A stretch of DNA of 46,091 nucleotides from Sphingobacteriales bacterium (GTDB lineage: Bacteria > Bacteroidota > Bacteroidia > Sphingobacteriales > Sphingobacteriaceae). The stretch spans positions 1-46,091 of the forward strand of contig JACXVB010000021.1 of the NCBI GenBank assembly GCA_014763615.1. The letters run 5' to 3'. The first letter of the stretch is position 1, and every line of letters starts with the position of its first letter. A program made the translations under genes and the position numbers. Below the pieces are notes generated by a model, which did no database searches, had not been told where the DNA came from, and saw only the letters and a list, made by a program, of their open reading frames with translations. Of this stretch, positions 16,496 through 24,618 are shown piece after piece.

Positions 16496-16602
16496 ACTAA
16501 ACTGGATTGCAACGGATACCGGCCTCGAGCTTAATGCCTCGTGAAGTATGAGTGTAAAGCCAGACTATCGGAACCTACAAAGCACTAAGCTTTGCTTTTC
16601 TA
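16496..16602. repeat. Possible dispersed intergenic element
   Basis: This non-coding stretch contains TGGATTGCAACGGATACCGG, then CCTCGTGAAGTATGAGTG and AAAGCCAGACTATCGGAAC. The pattern 'GATTGCAACGGAT...GAAGT..GAG.G.AAAGCC.GA' resembles a sequence I recall as repeated between genes in Pedobacter-like genomes. I cannot show other copies in this window, so it is a weak call. Confidence 0.3.
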
Positions 16603-16617
16603 AACCTTAAAATTTTA

Positions 16618-16625
16618 TATCTTTG
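16618..16625 (+). promoter_or_regulatory. Candidate -7 promoter box of trhO
   Basis: TATCTTTG is a perfect and typical form of the Bacteroidota -7 element TAnnTTTG, followed by GCACC. TTTG at 16591-16594 may be the -33 element, though the 23-bp spacing is slightly long. Transcription would start near 16632, leaving a ~33-nt leader before the ATG at 16665. Confidence 0.55.
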
Positions 16626-16664
16626 CACCTCATTTTACACTGTTTACAGCAGTATCAATGAACA

Positions 16665-17591
16665 ATGAAAGCATATCAAACACTCCTTTATTATTGCTAT
16701 AGCCACATCCAGGATGCGGAGCAATACGCTACAGATCATTTAAAATTTTGTAAATCTATTGGTTTAACCGGACGTATTATTATTGCGGATGAGGGTTTAA
16801 ACGGAACGGTTTCGGGTACGCCAGAGGCTTGCAAAGCCTACATGGATTATGTTTATGCCGATGGCCGTTTTAATGCTACCGAGTTTAAAATTGACGAGGT
16901 AGATGAGCCTTCTTTTGTGAAGATGCACTGCCGTTATAAATCTGAAATTGTGTATTCTGGCTTAAAAGACCCTAACTATATAGACCCCACTAAGGAAACC
17001 GGGAAGCATCTAGAGCCTAAAGAATTTGCGGAAATGATTGACCGTGAGGATGTGGTGGTTTTGGATGTACGCTCTAATTATGAGCACAGCATGGGTAAGT
17101 TTAAAAATGCGGTGACTTTAGACATCGAGAATTTTAGAGATTTCCCCGCGATGATTAATGAGCTGGCGCAATATAAAGACAAAAAAGTGTTGACTTATTG
17201 TACTGGCGGAATCAAATGCGAAAAGGCGTCGGCTTTATTACTGAAAGAGGGTTTTAAAGATGTTTACCAATTACATGGTGGCATTATCAAATACGGAAAG
17301 GAAGCTGGAGGGAAGGATTTTGAAGGCAAATGTTATGTTTTTGATAGTCGTATAGCGGTGGATGTGAACTCGGTAAATCCTAAAATTATTTCTACTTGCC
17401 GTAACTGCGGAAAAACTACAGCTAAAATGATTAACTGTGCCAATCCGGAGTGTAATGAGCATTTTACGCAATGTGATGAGTGCGGTTGGGAGTTAGATGG
17501 GTGCTGTTCTGAGGAATGTAAATCTCATCCGCGTAAGCGCCCTTATGATGGTACGGGATATTATGTGAAGGTGCCGATGTTGCATAGGTGA
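16665..17591 (+). CDS. trhO: tRNA uridine(34) hydroxylase / rhodanese-domain protein TrhO
   Basis: A 308-residue cytoplasmic protein of the YceA/TrhO family, which hydroxylates U34 of tRNA to ho5U in an O2-dependent way. The N-terminal ferredoxin-like domain (YYCYSHIQDAEQY, GRIIIADEGLNGTVSG) is followed by a rhodanese domain (VVLDVRSNYEHSMGKFKNA) with the active loop YCTGGIKCEKASA. A C-terminal segment with eight or more cysteines (CRNCG, CANPECNEHFTQCDECG, CCSEEC) is a probable metal site of the longer TrhO form. Length and order are normal. It has its own candidate promoter and is followed at once by a repeat-framed pseudogene. Confidence 0.93.
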   Translation: MKAYQTLLYYCYSHIQDAEQYATDHLKFCKSIGLTGRIIIADEGLNGTVSGTPEACKAYMDYVYADGRFNATEFKIDEVDEPSFVKMHCRYKSEIVYSGLKDPNYIDPTKETGKHLEPKEFAEMIDREDVVVLDVRSNYEHSMGKFKNAVTLDIENFRDFPAMINELAQYKDKKVLTYCTGGIKCEKASALLLKEGFKDVYQLHGGIIKYGKEAGGKDFEGKCYVFDSRIAVDVNSVNPKIISTCRNCGKTTAKMINCANPECNEHFTQCDECGWELDGCCSEECKSHPRKRPYDGTGYYVKVPMLHR

Positions 17592-17593
17592 TA

Positions 17594-17608
17594 GATCATA
17601 GTTCATAG
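17594..17608 (+). repeat. Left imperfect inverted repeat around the four-helix-bundle pseudogene
   Basis: GATCATAGTTCATAG, 2 bp after the trhO stop. It matches the reverse complement of 18013-18027 (GATCATGGTTCATGG) at 13 of 15 positions. The two copies frame the pseudogene at 17642-17991. Confidence 0.6.
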
Positions 17609-17641
17609 TTTTTTGGTTAACAGTAATTTTTCAATCTAGGA

Positions 17642-17991
17642 ATGTCATTTCGTTTTGAGAATCTGGAAGTTTGGCAACTTGCTTTGAAATTGAGCAATGA
17701 AGTTGATATGTTATCTCAAAAATTCCCTGAAAGAGAAAAGTTTAGTTTATCAAGCCAGATAAAGAGCGCAGCCGATTCTATAGTTTTGAATATTGCATAA
17801 GGCTCAACAGGGCAGAGTAAAGCAGAGTTTAAAAGATTTTTAACCATTGCTTTAAGATCTGCTATAGAGGTTGTAAGTTGTTTTTTTATTGCCAGGGATA
17901 GAAGCTACATTGATAAAGAAACTTTTATTATTATTACGAAAAGTATGAATTATTAACTAGAAGAATTACGGCTTTAAAAAACTCCTTTTAG
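17642..17991 (+). pseudogene. Four-helix-bundle (S23/IVS-encoded, Avd-like) protein, inactivated
   Basis: The frame starts MSFRFENLEVWQLALKLSNEVD, the typical opening of the four-helix-bundle family first known from rRNA intervening sequences. It continues LSSQIKSAADSIVLNIA, then TAA at 17798-17800 where the family has Glu (SIVLNIAEGS), and resumes GSTGQSKAEFKRFL and ALRSAIEVVSCFFIARDR. A second lesion near 17946 shifts the frame; the shifted frame gives ELLTRRITALKNSF and TAG (17989-17991), the expected C-terminus. One nonsense codon and one frameshift make it a pseudogene. Inverted repeats border it. The family is non-enzymatic and of uncertain function. Confidence 0.85.
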
Positions 17992-18012
17992 CTATGATTT
18001 TTAAACTATTAT

Positions 18013-18027
18013 CCATGAACCATGATC
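18013..18027 (-). repeat. Right imperfect inverted repeat around the four-helix-bundle pseudogene
   Basis: CCATGAACCATGATC, the near reverse complement of the left copy at 17594-17608. It ends 11 bp before the start codon of the DUF486 gene. Confidence 0.6.
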
Positions 18028-18038
18028 TCTGATACTTT

Positions 18039-18413
18039 ATGAAGGCCGCTTTCACTGTTTTCATGCTTTCCATTTCTAATATTTTTATGACAATGGCTTG
18101 GTACGGGCATCTCCGTTTTAAAGATATGGAATGGAGCAAGAACCTAGGATTATTATCTATTATTTTGTTGAGTTGGAGTATCGCCTTGTTAGAATATTTA
18201 TTTCAGGTTCCAGCAAATAGAGTAGGTTTTAAAGGAGATGGAGGTCCTTTTAGTTTATTACAACTCAAGATTATCCAAGAAACTTTATCGATAACAGTTT
18301 TTGTGGTTTTCACTTTATTGTTTTTCAAGACAGAGAAAATCGCTTGGAATCACATCGTTTCCTTCGCTTTCATTTTGTTAGCCGTTTTATTTGCTTTTTG
18401 GAAGAGTAAATAA
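18039..18413 (+). CDS. DMT-superfamily membrane protein (DUF486)
   Basis: A 124-residue inner-membrane protein with four hydrophobic segments (about residues 2-22, 37-56, 79-98 and 103-121). It matches the DUF486 family: FMTMAWYGHLRF near the N-terminus, the loop EYLFQVPANRVGF, then FSLLQLKIIQETLSITVF. Family length is normal. Transport is suspected because the family resembles half of a drug/metabolite transporter, but no substrate is known. The start lies 11 bp after the repeat that ends the upstream pseudogene element. The regulator gene follows 43 bp downstream but probably belongs to the PUL rather than to this gene. Confidence 0.85.
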   Translation: MKAAFTVFMLSISNIFMTMAWYGHLRFKDMEWSKNLGLLSIILLSWSIALLEYLFQVPANRVGFKGDGGPFSLLQLKIIQETLSITVFVVFTLLFFKTEKIAWNHIVSFAFILLAVLFAFWKSK

Positions 18414-18456
18414 ACAAGCTATTTTATTAATTTGCAGTAATTAAGCCAATTAAAAA

Positions 18457-21336
18457 ATGAAGCCTAAATTCCTTTTTCTAGTTTTTATTCTTTTTTATTA
18501 TTACGAGGTTTCCGCTCAGCATATTCAAAACGTTGGGGTTCCTTATGTAGAAAATTATACGAAAGCAGTTTATCAGGCAGGTAATCAGAATTGGTCTATT
18601 ACCAGAGATAAAAATCACATCTTTTATTTTGGAAATAGCGAGGGCCTACTCAGTTTTGATGGGAAGAGTTGGCAGGTGCATGAGCTGCCGCATCATTTGA
18701 TTGTACGGTCGGTGATGGCCGATCAAAAAGGAAGAATTTATACAGGTGCTTTTGGCGAGTTTGGTTATTGGGCTTATGATGCTCATGCCATCTTAAAATA
18801 TCATTCGCTTACTCATTTGGTTAAAGATTCTGCCTTACTTCATGATGAAATCTGGAAAATATATGTAGATGGTAATCGGGTGATCTTTCAATCTTTTGCT
18901 GCCATATTCATTTATGAAAATGGGAAGATCCAGGTGGTAAAGAGCAACGCCTCTTTTCTTTTTCTGTTTAAAGTAGGTCATCGGTTTTTTGTAGAGGTGT
19001 ATAATTCTGGATTATTTGAGCTCAAAGGGAAGCAGTTAATACATTTAGCGGGTAGCGAGGTTTTGGGTGTTTCTGGAATTCTCTCCATTTTACCATTCCA
19101 AGAACATAAATACTTAATTGGAACAGCTAAAGATGGTTTATTTATTTACGATGGACAACATTTTAAACCTTGGAGAATACCTGCATCAAATTTTTTAAGT
19201 ACTTATCAGCTCAATAATGGTGTTCAATTATTTCAAGATTACTTCGCTTTTGGTACTATCCTAAACGGAGTAGTTATCATTGATAAAGATGGGCATATTG
19301 TACAATTGCTTAACAAATCTAGTGGGCTGCAAAACAACACAGTTTTAAGTCTCTTTACAGATGATGGCCAAAATTTATGGACAGGTTTGGATAATGGCAT
19401 CGATAGGATAGAGCTAAACTCTCCACTCTATTTTTATTTCGATAAAAGCGGTGCTTTCGGTACAGTTTATTCCAGCATCATTTACAAAGGATACATCTAT
19501 TTAGGAACCAATCAGGGTTTATACTATAGTCAGTGGCATGATGAGCAATCTAATCGTCAGAGTTTTGATTTTAAATTGATACCTAATTCTCAAGGTCAGG
19601 TTTGGGAATTGGCAGAAATTGATGGAGAATTATTTTGCGGGCATAATAATGGTACTTTCAAGGTATTAGGCAATCAAATTCAAAGGATATCAAATATCAG
19701 TGGAGGATGGACTTTACATCGTTTAGATCTTCATAGCAACCAACTCATACAAGGAACTTACACAGGTTTAGCCATTTTTAAAAAGCAGGGAGATGGCTAT
19801 GTTTTTTCACACAAAGTAGAAGGTTTTAGAGACCCGGCAAGGTATGTGGAGCAGGATGTGAAAGGAAATATATGGGTAAGCCATCCCTATAAAGGAATTT
19901 TTAAACTGGAATTAAGTGATGATCTCACAAAAGTAAAATCAGAACGAGAATACAGTGAGAAAGAGGGTTTGCCAACTACCTATTCTGTAAATGTGTTCAA
20001 CCTGGATAGTAAGATGATTTTTAGTACTGATCAAGGTTTTTACATCTACGATGATATCAATGATCGGTTTGTACCATTTACTACTTTAAACCAAAAATTA
20101 GGCGCTTTTGCTAAATCAAACAAAGTCATTAAAGTGGATGATCATCAGTATTGGTTTATAGATCATGGCAGAGTAGCATGGGTAGATTTTAGGCAAGCTG
20201 GGCAAGTAAATGTTGATTCTAATCAGTTCAGTATCCTAAGTGGTCGTATGGTTCAGGATTATGAAAACATATCCAGAATTAACAGTCATCTTTTCTTAAT
20301 TAGTGTAGATGACGGATTTGTTATCTATGATAAGAATAATCATGTCACTCCTGTTAAACTTCCGCCTTTATTCATAGGTAAAGTAGAAAATATCACCAAT
20401 GGGAATATTCTTCTTACTGAAAGTGGCTCAAAGGCTCAAAATATTAAAATTAAAAACTCCCAGAATAGCATCAGAATTAATTATGCTCTGCCTTACTATC
20501 GCCAAGCAAAGAAAGAGTATCAATATCAGCTTGAAGGTTATTCTAACCGATGGTCAGACTGGTCTAAACAAACGCAGAAAGATTTTACTAATCTCCCTTA
20601 CGGGGATTATGTTTTTAAAGTTCGAGCAAGAATTAATGGGAAAGAAATATCAAAAGTCAGTACTTTTTCTTTCACCGTTTTACCTCCTTTTTACTTTACC
20701 ATTTGGGCATGGATTACCTACTTCATTATTGCTGTTTTACTCCTTTATTATTTCAGAAGAGCCTACTTTAAAAGGTTAGAGAAGCATCAAATAGAGATTA
20801 AAGCGCAGATGGAATTAGAGAAACAGGAACATTTAAAACGAGAAGCGCTGATTAATGAACAAAAGCTGATTAAACTTAAAAATGAAAAGCTTCAAGCTGA
20901 GTTAGACAGTAAGAGTAGAGAGATTACCAATTCTGCTATGAATATTGTTTATAAAAACGAATTGCTACAGAAAATTACAGATGAACTCACTCATCTTGCT
21001 GATGAAAAAGGAAATAATTTGAAAGATGATCAATTAAAGAAAATAAGAAAAATTATTAATGATGGAATGAATAATGAACGAGATTGGAACTTATTTGAAG
21101 CCAGTTTTAATGAAACCCATGAGAACTTTTTTAAGAAATTGAAAATGCGTTATCCAGACCTAGTACCCAATGATTTAAAACTCTGTGCTTATTTAAGAAT
21201 GAATATGAGTAGCAAAGAAATGGCCTCGCTACTCAATATCAGTGTAAGAGGAGTGGAGATCAGGAGATATCGTTTGAGAAAAAAATTGAATTTAGAACAC
21301 GATAAAAACCTTGTTGAATTTTTAATCGAGCTTTAG
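18457..21336 (+). CDS. Membrane-anchored propeller/Y_Y_Y one-component regulator of the PUL
   Basis: A 959-residue sensor-regulator. A signal peptide (1-20) leads into a periplasmic region of two-component-regulator propeller repeats (~30-660; e.g. LWTGLDNGIDRIELNSPL, IWVSHPYKGIFKL). A Y_Y_Y domain follows (~668-745; YQLEGYSNRWSDWSKQ, LPYGDYVFKVRA), then one transmembrane helix (~748-768), a cytoplasmic coiled coil (~770-830) and a C-terminal LuxR-like helix-turn-helix (~895-959; DLKLCAYLRMNMSSKEMASLLNISVRGVEIRRYRLRKKL in parts). There is no histidine-kinase or receiver domain, so unlike the common hybrid two-component systems it should pass the sugar signal directly to DNA. It stands 250 bp upstream of susC and most likely controls the PUL. 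Confidence 0.88.
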   Translation: MKPKFLFLVFILFYYYEVSAQHIQNVGVPYVENYTKAVYQAGNQNWSITRDKNHIFYFGNSEGLLSFDGKSWQVHELPHHLIVRSVMADQKGRIYTGAFGEFGYWAYDAHAILKYHSLTHLVKDSALLHDEIWKIYVDGNRVIFQSFAAIFIYENGKIQVVKSNASFLFLFKVGHRFFVEVYNSGLFELKGKQLIHLAGSEVLGVSGILSILPFQEHKYLIGTAKDGLFIYDGQHFKPWRIPASNFLSTYQLNNGVQLFQDYFAFGTILNGVVIIDKDGHIVQLLNKSSGLQNNTVLSLFTDDGQNLWTGLDNGIDRIELNSPLYFYFDKSGAFGTVYSSIIYKGYIYLGTNQGLYYSQWHDEQSNRQSFDFKLIPNSQGQVWELAEIDGELFCGHNNGTFKVLGNQIQRISNISGGWTLHRLDLHSNQLIQGTYTGLAIFKKQGDGYVFSHKVEGFRDPARYVEQDVKGNIWVSHPYKGIFKLELSDDLTKVKSEREYSEKEGLPTTYSVNVFNLDSKMIFSTDQGFYIYDDINDRFVPFTTLNQKLGAFAKSNKVIKVDDHQYWFIDHGRVAWVDFRQAGQVNVDSNQFSILSGRMVQDYENISRINSHLFLISVDDGFVIYDKNNHVTPVKLPPLFIGKVENITNGNILLTESGSKAQNIKIKNSQNSIRINYALPYYRQAKKEYQYQLEGYSNRWSDWSKQTQKDFTNLPYGDYVFKVRARINGKEISKVSTFSFTVLPPFYFTIWAWITYFIIAVLLLYYFRRAYFKRLEKHQIEIKAQMELEKQEHLKREALINEQKLIKLKNEKLQAELDSKSREITNSAMNIVYKNELLQKITDELTHLADEKGNNLKDDQLKKIRKIINDGMNNERDWNLFEASFNETHENFFKKLKMRYPDLVPNDLKLCAYLRMNMSSKEMASLLNISVRGVEIRRYRLRKKLNLEHDKNLVEFLIEL

Positions 21337-21337
21337 T

Positions 21338-21347
21338 ACTACATCAT
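21338..21347 (-). promoter_or_regulatory. Candidate operator repeat 1 (ATGATGTAGT, inverted)
   Basis: Reads ACTACATCAT on the plus strand. It is one of three copies of the same 10-mer in the 250-bp region before susC, 1 bp after the regulator stop codon. Confidence 0.4.
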
Positions 21348-21401
21348 TACCTCTCATAGTTAGAAATAAATTCTTTAATTATTGTCATATTTTTTGCTTT
21401 C

Positions 21402-21411
21402 ATGATGTAGT
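21402..21411 (+). promoter_or_regulatory. Candidate operator repeat 2 (ATGATGTAGT)
   Basis: Second exact copy of the 10-mer, opposite in direction to the first, about 115 bp upstream of the candidate susC -33 box. A binding site for the regulator is inferred from position and repetition only. Confidence 0.4.
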
Positions 21412-21498
21412 TAATAAGTACATCTTGTAGCTCTTAAATACTTCTTGATGCTAATTGATCGCATTTTTATTCTGGTTTGATGTTGTAACTTATTTTAG

Positions 21499-21508
21499 AT
21501 GATGTAGT
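21499..21508 (+). promoter_or_regulatory. Candidate operator repeat 3 (ATGATGTAGT)
   Basis: Third exact copy, same direction as copy 2, ending 17 bp upstream of the candidate -33 box. This is where an activator that contacts RNA polymerase would sit. Confidence 0.4.
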
Positions 21509-21525
21509 GATGTTGAGGTATTTTT

Positions 21526-21557
21526 TTTGTTTCTAATAAAAAATAGGCTAACCTTTG
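21526..21557 (+). promoter_or_regulatory. Candidate susC promoter
   Basis: TTTG (21526-21529), a 19-bp spacer, and TAACCTTTG (21549-21557). This is the Bacteroidota layout TTTG-N19-21-TAnnTTTG with one extra base in the -7 box. It would give a leader of roughly 25 nt before the susC ATG at 21587. Confidence 0.4.
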
Positions 21558-21586
21558 ACTTACCAATTTAAAATTAAAACCAAGTT

Positions 21587-24500
21587 ATGAAACGAAAAGT
21601 ACTATTAGTATTCCTATGTCTTTTCTCCATTAATTATGTTTTTGCGCAAAGCATCAAAGTATCTGGAAAGGTTACTGATGCTACTAGCAAGGAAACATTA
21701 ATTGGAGTGAGCATCACAGTGAAAGGTTCAACTGTTGCTACACAAACAGATTTGAATGGTAACTATACCATTAATGCTCCATCTAATGGAGTATTAGTTT
21801 TCACTTACTTGGGCTATACCGCTCAAGAAATTAACGTAAATGGGCAAAAAGTGATCAATGCTCAATTATCTGAATCTAATCAACAACTTAATCAAGTAGT
21901 GGTGATTGGTTACGGCTCTCAACGAAAGCGTGACTTAACAGGTTCTATTAGTTCGGTAAAAGGTGAAGATATCGCTAAATCACCCAATATCAATCCTGTT
22001 TCTTCTTTGCAAGGAAAAGTAGCGGGCTTAACTATTGTGAACAATGGAACTCCAGGTGCTGCACCAACCGTAAGAATCAGGGGAGTGAACAGTACCAACT
22101 CTGCTGATCCAATTTATGTTGTGGATGGTGTAATTCAAACCAATATTGATTACCTAAACTCAGCAGATATTCAAAATGTGGAGGTACTTAAGGATCCTTC
22201 ATCAACAGCTATTTTTGGTATTCAAGGAGGTAATGGTGTAATTGTAATCACAACTAAAAGAGCTGAGAAAGGAAATACAAGAATTTCTTTTCAGAGCTCT
22301 GCTGGTGTACAGACAGTGCCCAACCAAATAGACGTGGTAGATGCTGCTGGTTTCAAAAAATTGTATTCGGCGCAATTAAGTAATTTAAATGCAGCACCTT
22401 TTGATTTTACAAATTATACTGCTAATACCAATTGGCAAGATTTAATTTTTAAAACGGCATCAATGACTAATAATAACCTAAGCATTTCAAATAGTGGGGA
22501 TAAATCAACCACTTTGGTTAATGTGGGTTATAGCAACCAAGATGGGGTATTAAGAAATAGTAAATTCGAGAAATACACCTTTAGGTTAAATGAAGAAGTT
22601 AAATTTAATAAAAACATAAAAGTAGGCGGAGATTTAAATGGTTTTCACTATATCTCTAACCCAGCTGATGTTACTTTAAATAATGCACTTTGGGCTGCTC
22701 CAATTGTTGGTGTTCGGCAAGATGCCAATACCTATTATAGTATGCCTTCATTCCAAAGAGCTCAGGTAGATAATCCAATAGCTGCTTTGAACAGGAATGA
22801 TAATACCTCTATCAACAAAGGTTACAGAGTAGTAGGAAATATTTTTGCGGAGATTAAGTTCTTTAAGAAATTTACTTTTAAATCTTCTTTTTACACAGAC
22901 TTAAGTTTTAACGAGTCTAGAGGTTATTCTCCATTGCCATTTAGTTTTATTAATCTTGGAGAAGGTAATATTCCAACCACTACCACTTATGATAATAGTA
23001 TTAAAACTTCTGTTTACCAAAACCAAGCCAACTATAGGAAATTTCAACAAGACCAAACCCTAACTTATGAAACCACCATTAATAAAGATCATAGACTTAC
23101 TGCTTTAGCGGGTTTTACTACCTTATACACAGCAAGTCAAACTCTAAATGGCGACAGAAGAGATACCACGCTCAATATTCCTAATGATCCTAACTTTTGG
23201 TATTTAGACGTAGCAAATAGAGCTAATCCAGGTAATTATGGTGGTGGAGGTAGTGAATCTGCTCAAGAATCTTATTTCGGTCGTGTGAATTACTCTTATA
23301 AGGATAAGTATCTTTTTAATGCCTCTGTGAGAAGAGATGGGATATCTAAATTTGCCCCTGAAAACAGATGGGGAACTTTTGGAAGTGTTGGTTTAGGCTG
23401 GGTAATCAGTGAGGAGAAATTTTTTAAAGATCACATTAAAGGATTAGACTTCTTAAAATTAAGAGCCTCTTGGGGTACTTTAGGAAATGCACAAGGTTTT
23501 GGAGAGAATCTTTATCTTCCGGGTTTAAATGTCACAGATGTTGGCGTTTTTGGAAATAATGTTTATCCATCAGTTAGCCCTGCTTATGTTCCCGATCCTA
23601 ATTTACATTGGGAAGTGATTAGAGGTTTAGATATTGGTGCAGAATTCCAAGCGTTTAAATCCAGATTAAATGGAGATATTACCTATTATGATAGAACCAC
23701 TAAGGACATTTTAACCAGAGTGCCTTTACCTGCCATCAGTAGTTACTTGTTAACCAATTTAGGAACTATCAGTAATAAAGGGATAGAACTAAGTTTAGGT
23801 TGGAGAGATAAAATTGGAGATTTTACCTACAGTTTTACACCTAACTTTAGTTATAATAAAAATAACGTAAAATCCATTGGAGATAACTTTAACTTCCAAA
23901 TTAGCGGAAATGGAGGAGTGAATAGAACCAATTCTGGTCAATCTATAGGTTATTTTTATGGATATAAACAAGTAGGTATTTATCAATCAACAGCAGATTT
24001 AGATAAGATGCCATCTTTCAATAATTCATTACCTGGAGATATTGCTTATGCAGATATCAATGGAGATGGTAAAATTACTGATGCTGATAGAACTTATCTA
24101 GGTTCTCCATTCCCGGAATATAATTACGGGCTTAACTTATCTTTTGGTTATAAAAACTTCGATGTGATTTTAGAAGGACAAGGTGTGGTGGGTAATTATG
24201 TTTATACCCAAAGACGTACTGCAAACTTTGCGACTTTAAATTACGAAACTAATAGATTAAATGCTTGGACAGGGCCTGGAACAAATAATATCGAGCCTGT
24301 TTTAGATAATACGCGTTCTAATAATTATTTAATGAGCAGCTATTATTTAGAACCAGGAGATTATTTCAGATTACGTACCATCCAGTTGGGCTATACCTTT
24401 ACCAAGAAGCTGATCCAAAAAATTGGCCTACAATCAGTAAGGTTATATGTAAGTGGACAAAACATCAAAACTTGGAGTAAAACTACGGGCTATACCCCAG

Positions 24501-24595
24501 AAGCTCCATTAAATAATGTGATTGGTGCTGGTGCTGATAACGGCATTTATCCTATTCCATCTATTTATACAGCTGGATTGAATCTAACTTTTTAA
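21587..24595 (+). CDS. SusC-family TonB-dependent glycan transporter (PUL 1)
   Basis: A 1002-residue outer-membrane importer. Signal peptide MKRKVLLVFLCLFSINYVFA, carboxypeptidase-regulatory-like domain (~24-100; VSGKVTDATSKETLIGVSITV, VFTYLGYTAQE), TonB-dependent plug (~110-230; GSQRKRDLTGSIS, VRIRGVNSTNSADPIYVVDGV, IFGIQGGNGVIVITTK in parts) and a ~770-residue beta-barrel ending in LNLTF. With SusD as its lid it should import glucan oligosaccharides using TonB energy. A loop DINGDGKITDADRTYLG looks like a calcium-binding motif. It is the first gene of a ~14-kb plus-strand operon, with susD 2 bp downstream. Confidence 0.96.
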   Translation: MKRKVLLVFLCLFSINYVFAQSIKVSGKVTDATSKETLIGVSITVKGSTVATQTDLNGNYTINAPSNGVLVFTYLGYTAQEINVNGQKVINAQLSESNQQLNQVVVIGYGSQRKRDLTGSISSVKGEDIAKSPNINPVSSLQGKVAGLTIVNNGTPGAAPTVRIRGVNSTNSADPIYVVDGVIQTNIDYLNSADIQNVEVLKDPSSTAIFGIQGGNGVIVITTKRAEKGNTRISFQSSAGVQTVPNQIDVVDAAGFKKLYSAQLSNLNAAPFDFTNYTANTNWQDLIFKTASMTNNNLSISNSGDKSTTLVNVGYSNQDGVLRNSKFEKYTFRLNEEVKFNKNIKVGGDLNGFHYISNPADVTLNNALWAAPIVGVRQDANTYYSMPSFQRAQVDNPIAALNRNDNTSINKGYRVVGNIFAEIKFFKKFTFKSSFYTDLSFNESRGYSPLPFSFINLGEGNIPTTTTYDNSIKTSVYQNQANYRKFQQDQTLTYETTINKDHRLTALAGFTTLYTASQTLNGDRRDTTLNIPNDPNFWYLDVANRANPGNYGGGGSESAQESYFGRVNYSYKDKYLFNASVRRDGISKFAPENRWGTFGSVGLGWVISEEKFFKDHIKGLDFLKLRASWGTLGNAQGFGENLYLPGLNVTDVGVFGNNVYPSVSPAYVPDPNLHWEVIRGLDIGAEFQAFKSRLNGDITYYDRTTKDILTRVPLPAISSYLLTNLGTISNKGIELSLGWRDKIGDFTYSFTPNFSYNKNNVKSIGDNFNFQISGNGGVNRTNSGQSIGYFYGYKQVGIYQSTADLDKMPSFNNSLPGDIAYADINGDGKITDADRTYLGSPFPEYNYGLNLSFGYKNFDVILEGQGVVGNYVYTQRRTANFATLNYETNRLNAWTGPGTNNIEPVLDNTRSNNYLMSSYYLEPGDYFRLRTIQLGYTFTKKLIQKIGLQSVRLYVSGQNIKTWSKTTGYTPEAPLNNVIGAGADNGIYPIPSIYTAGLNLTF

Positions 24596-24618
24596 AGATG
24601 ATTTTAAAAAATAAAGCA

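Noticed and set aside
16177..16512. 111-codon open frame on the minus strand
   Set aside because: It runs through REP palindromes and other hairpins, has no family-like composition, and its apparent open state follows from the repeats.
18457..21336. Hybrid two-component system (HTCS) regulator
   Set aside because: The sensor half fits, but no histidine kinase, ATPase or receiver domain is present between the membrane helix and the HTH.
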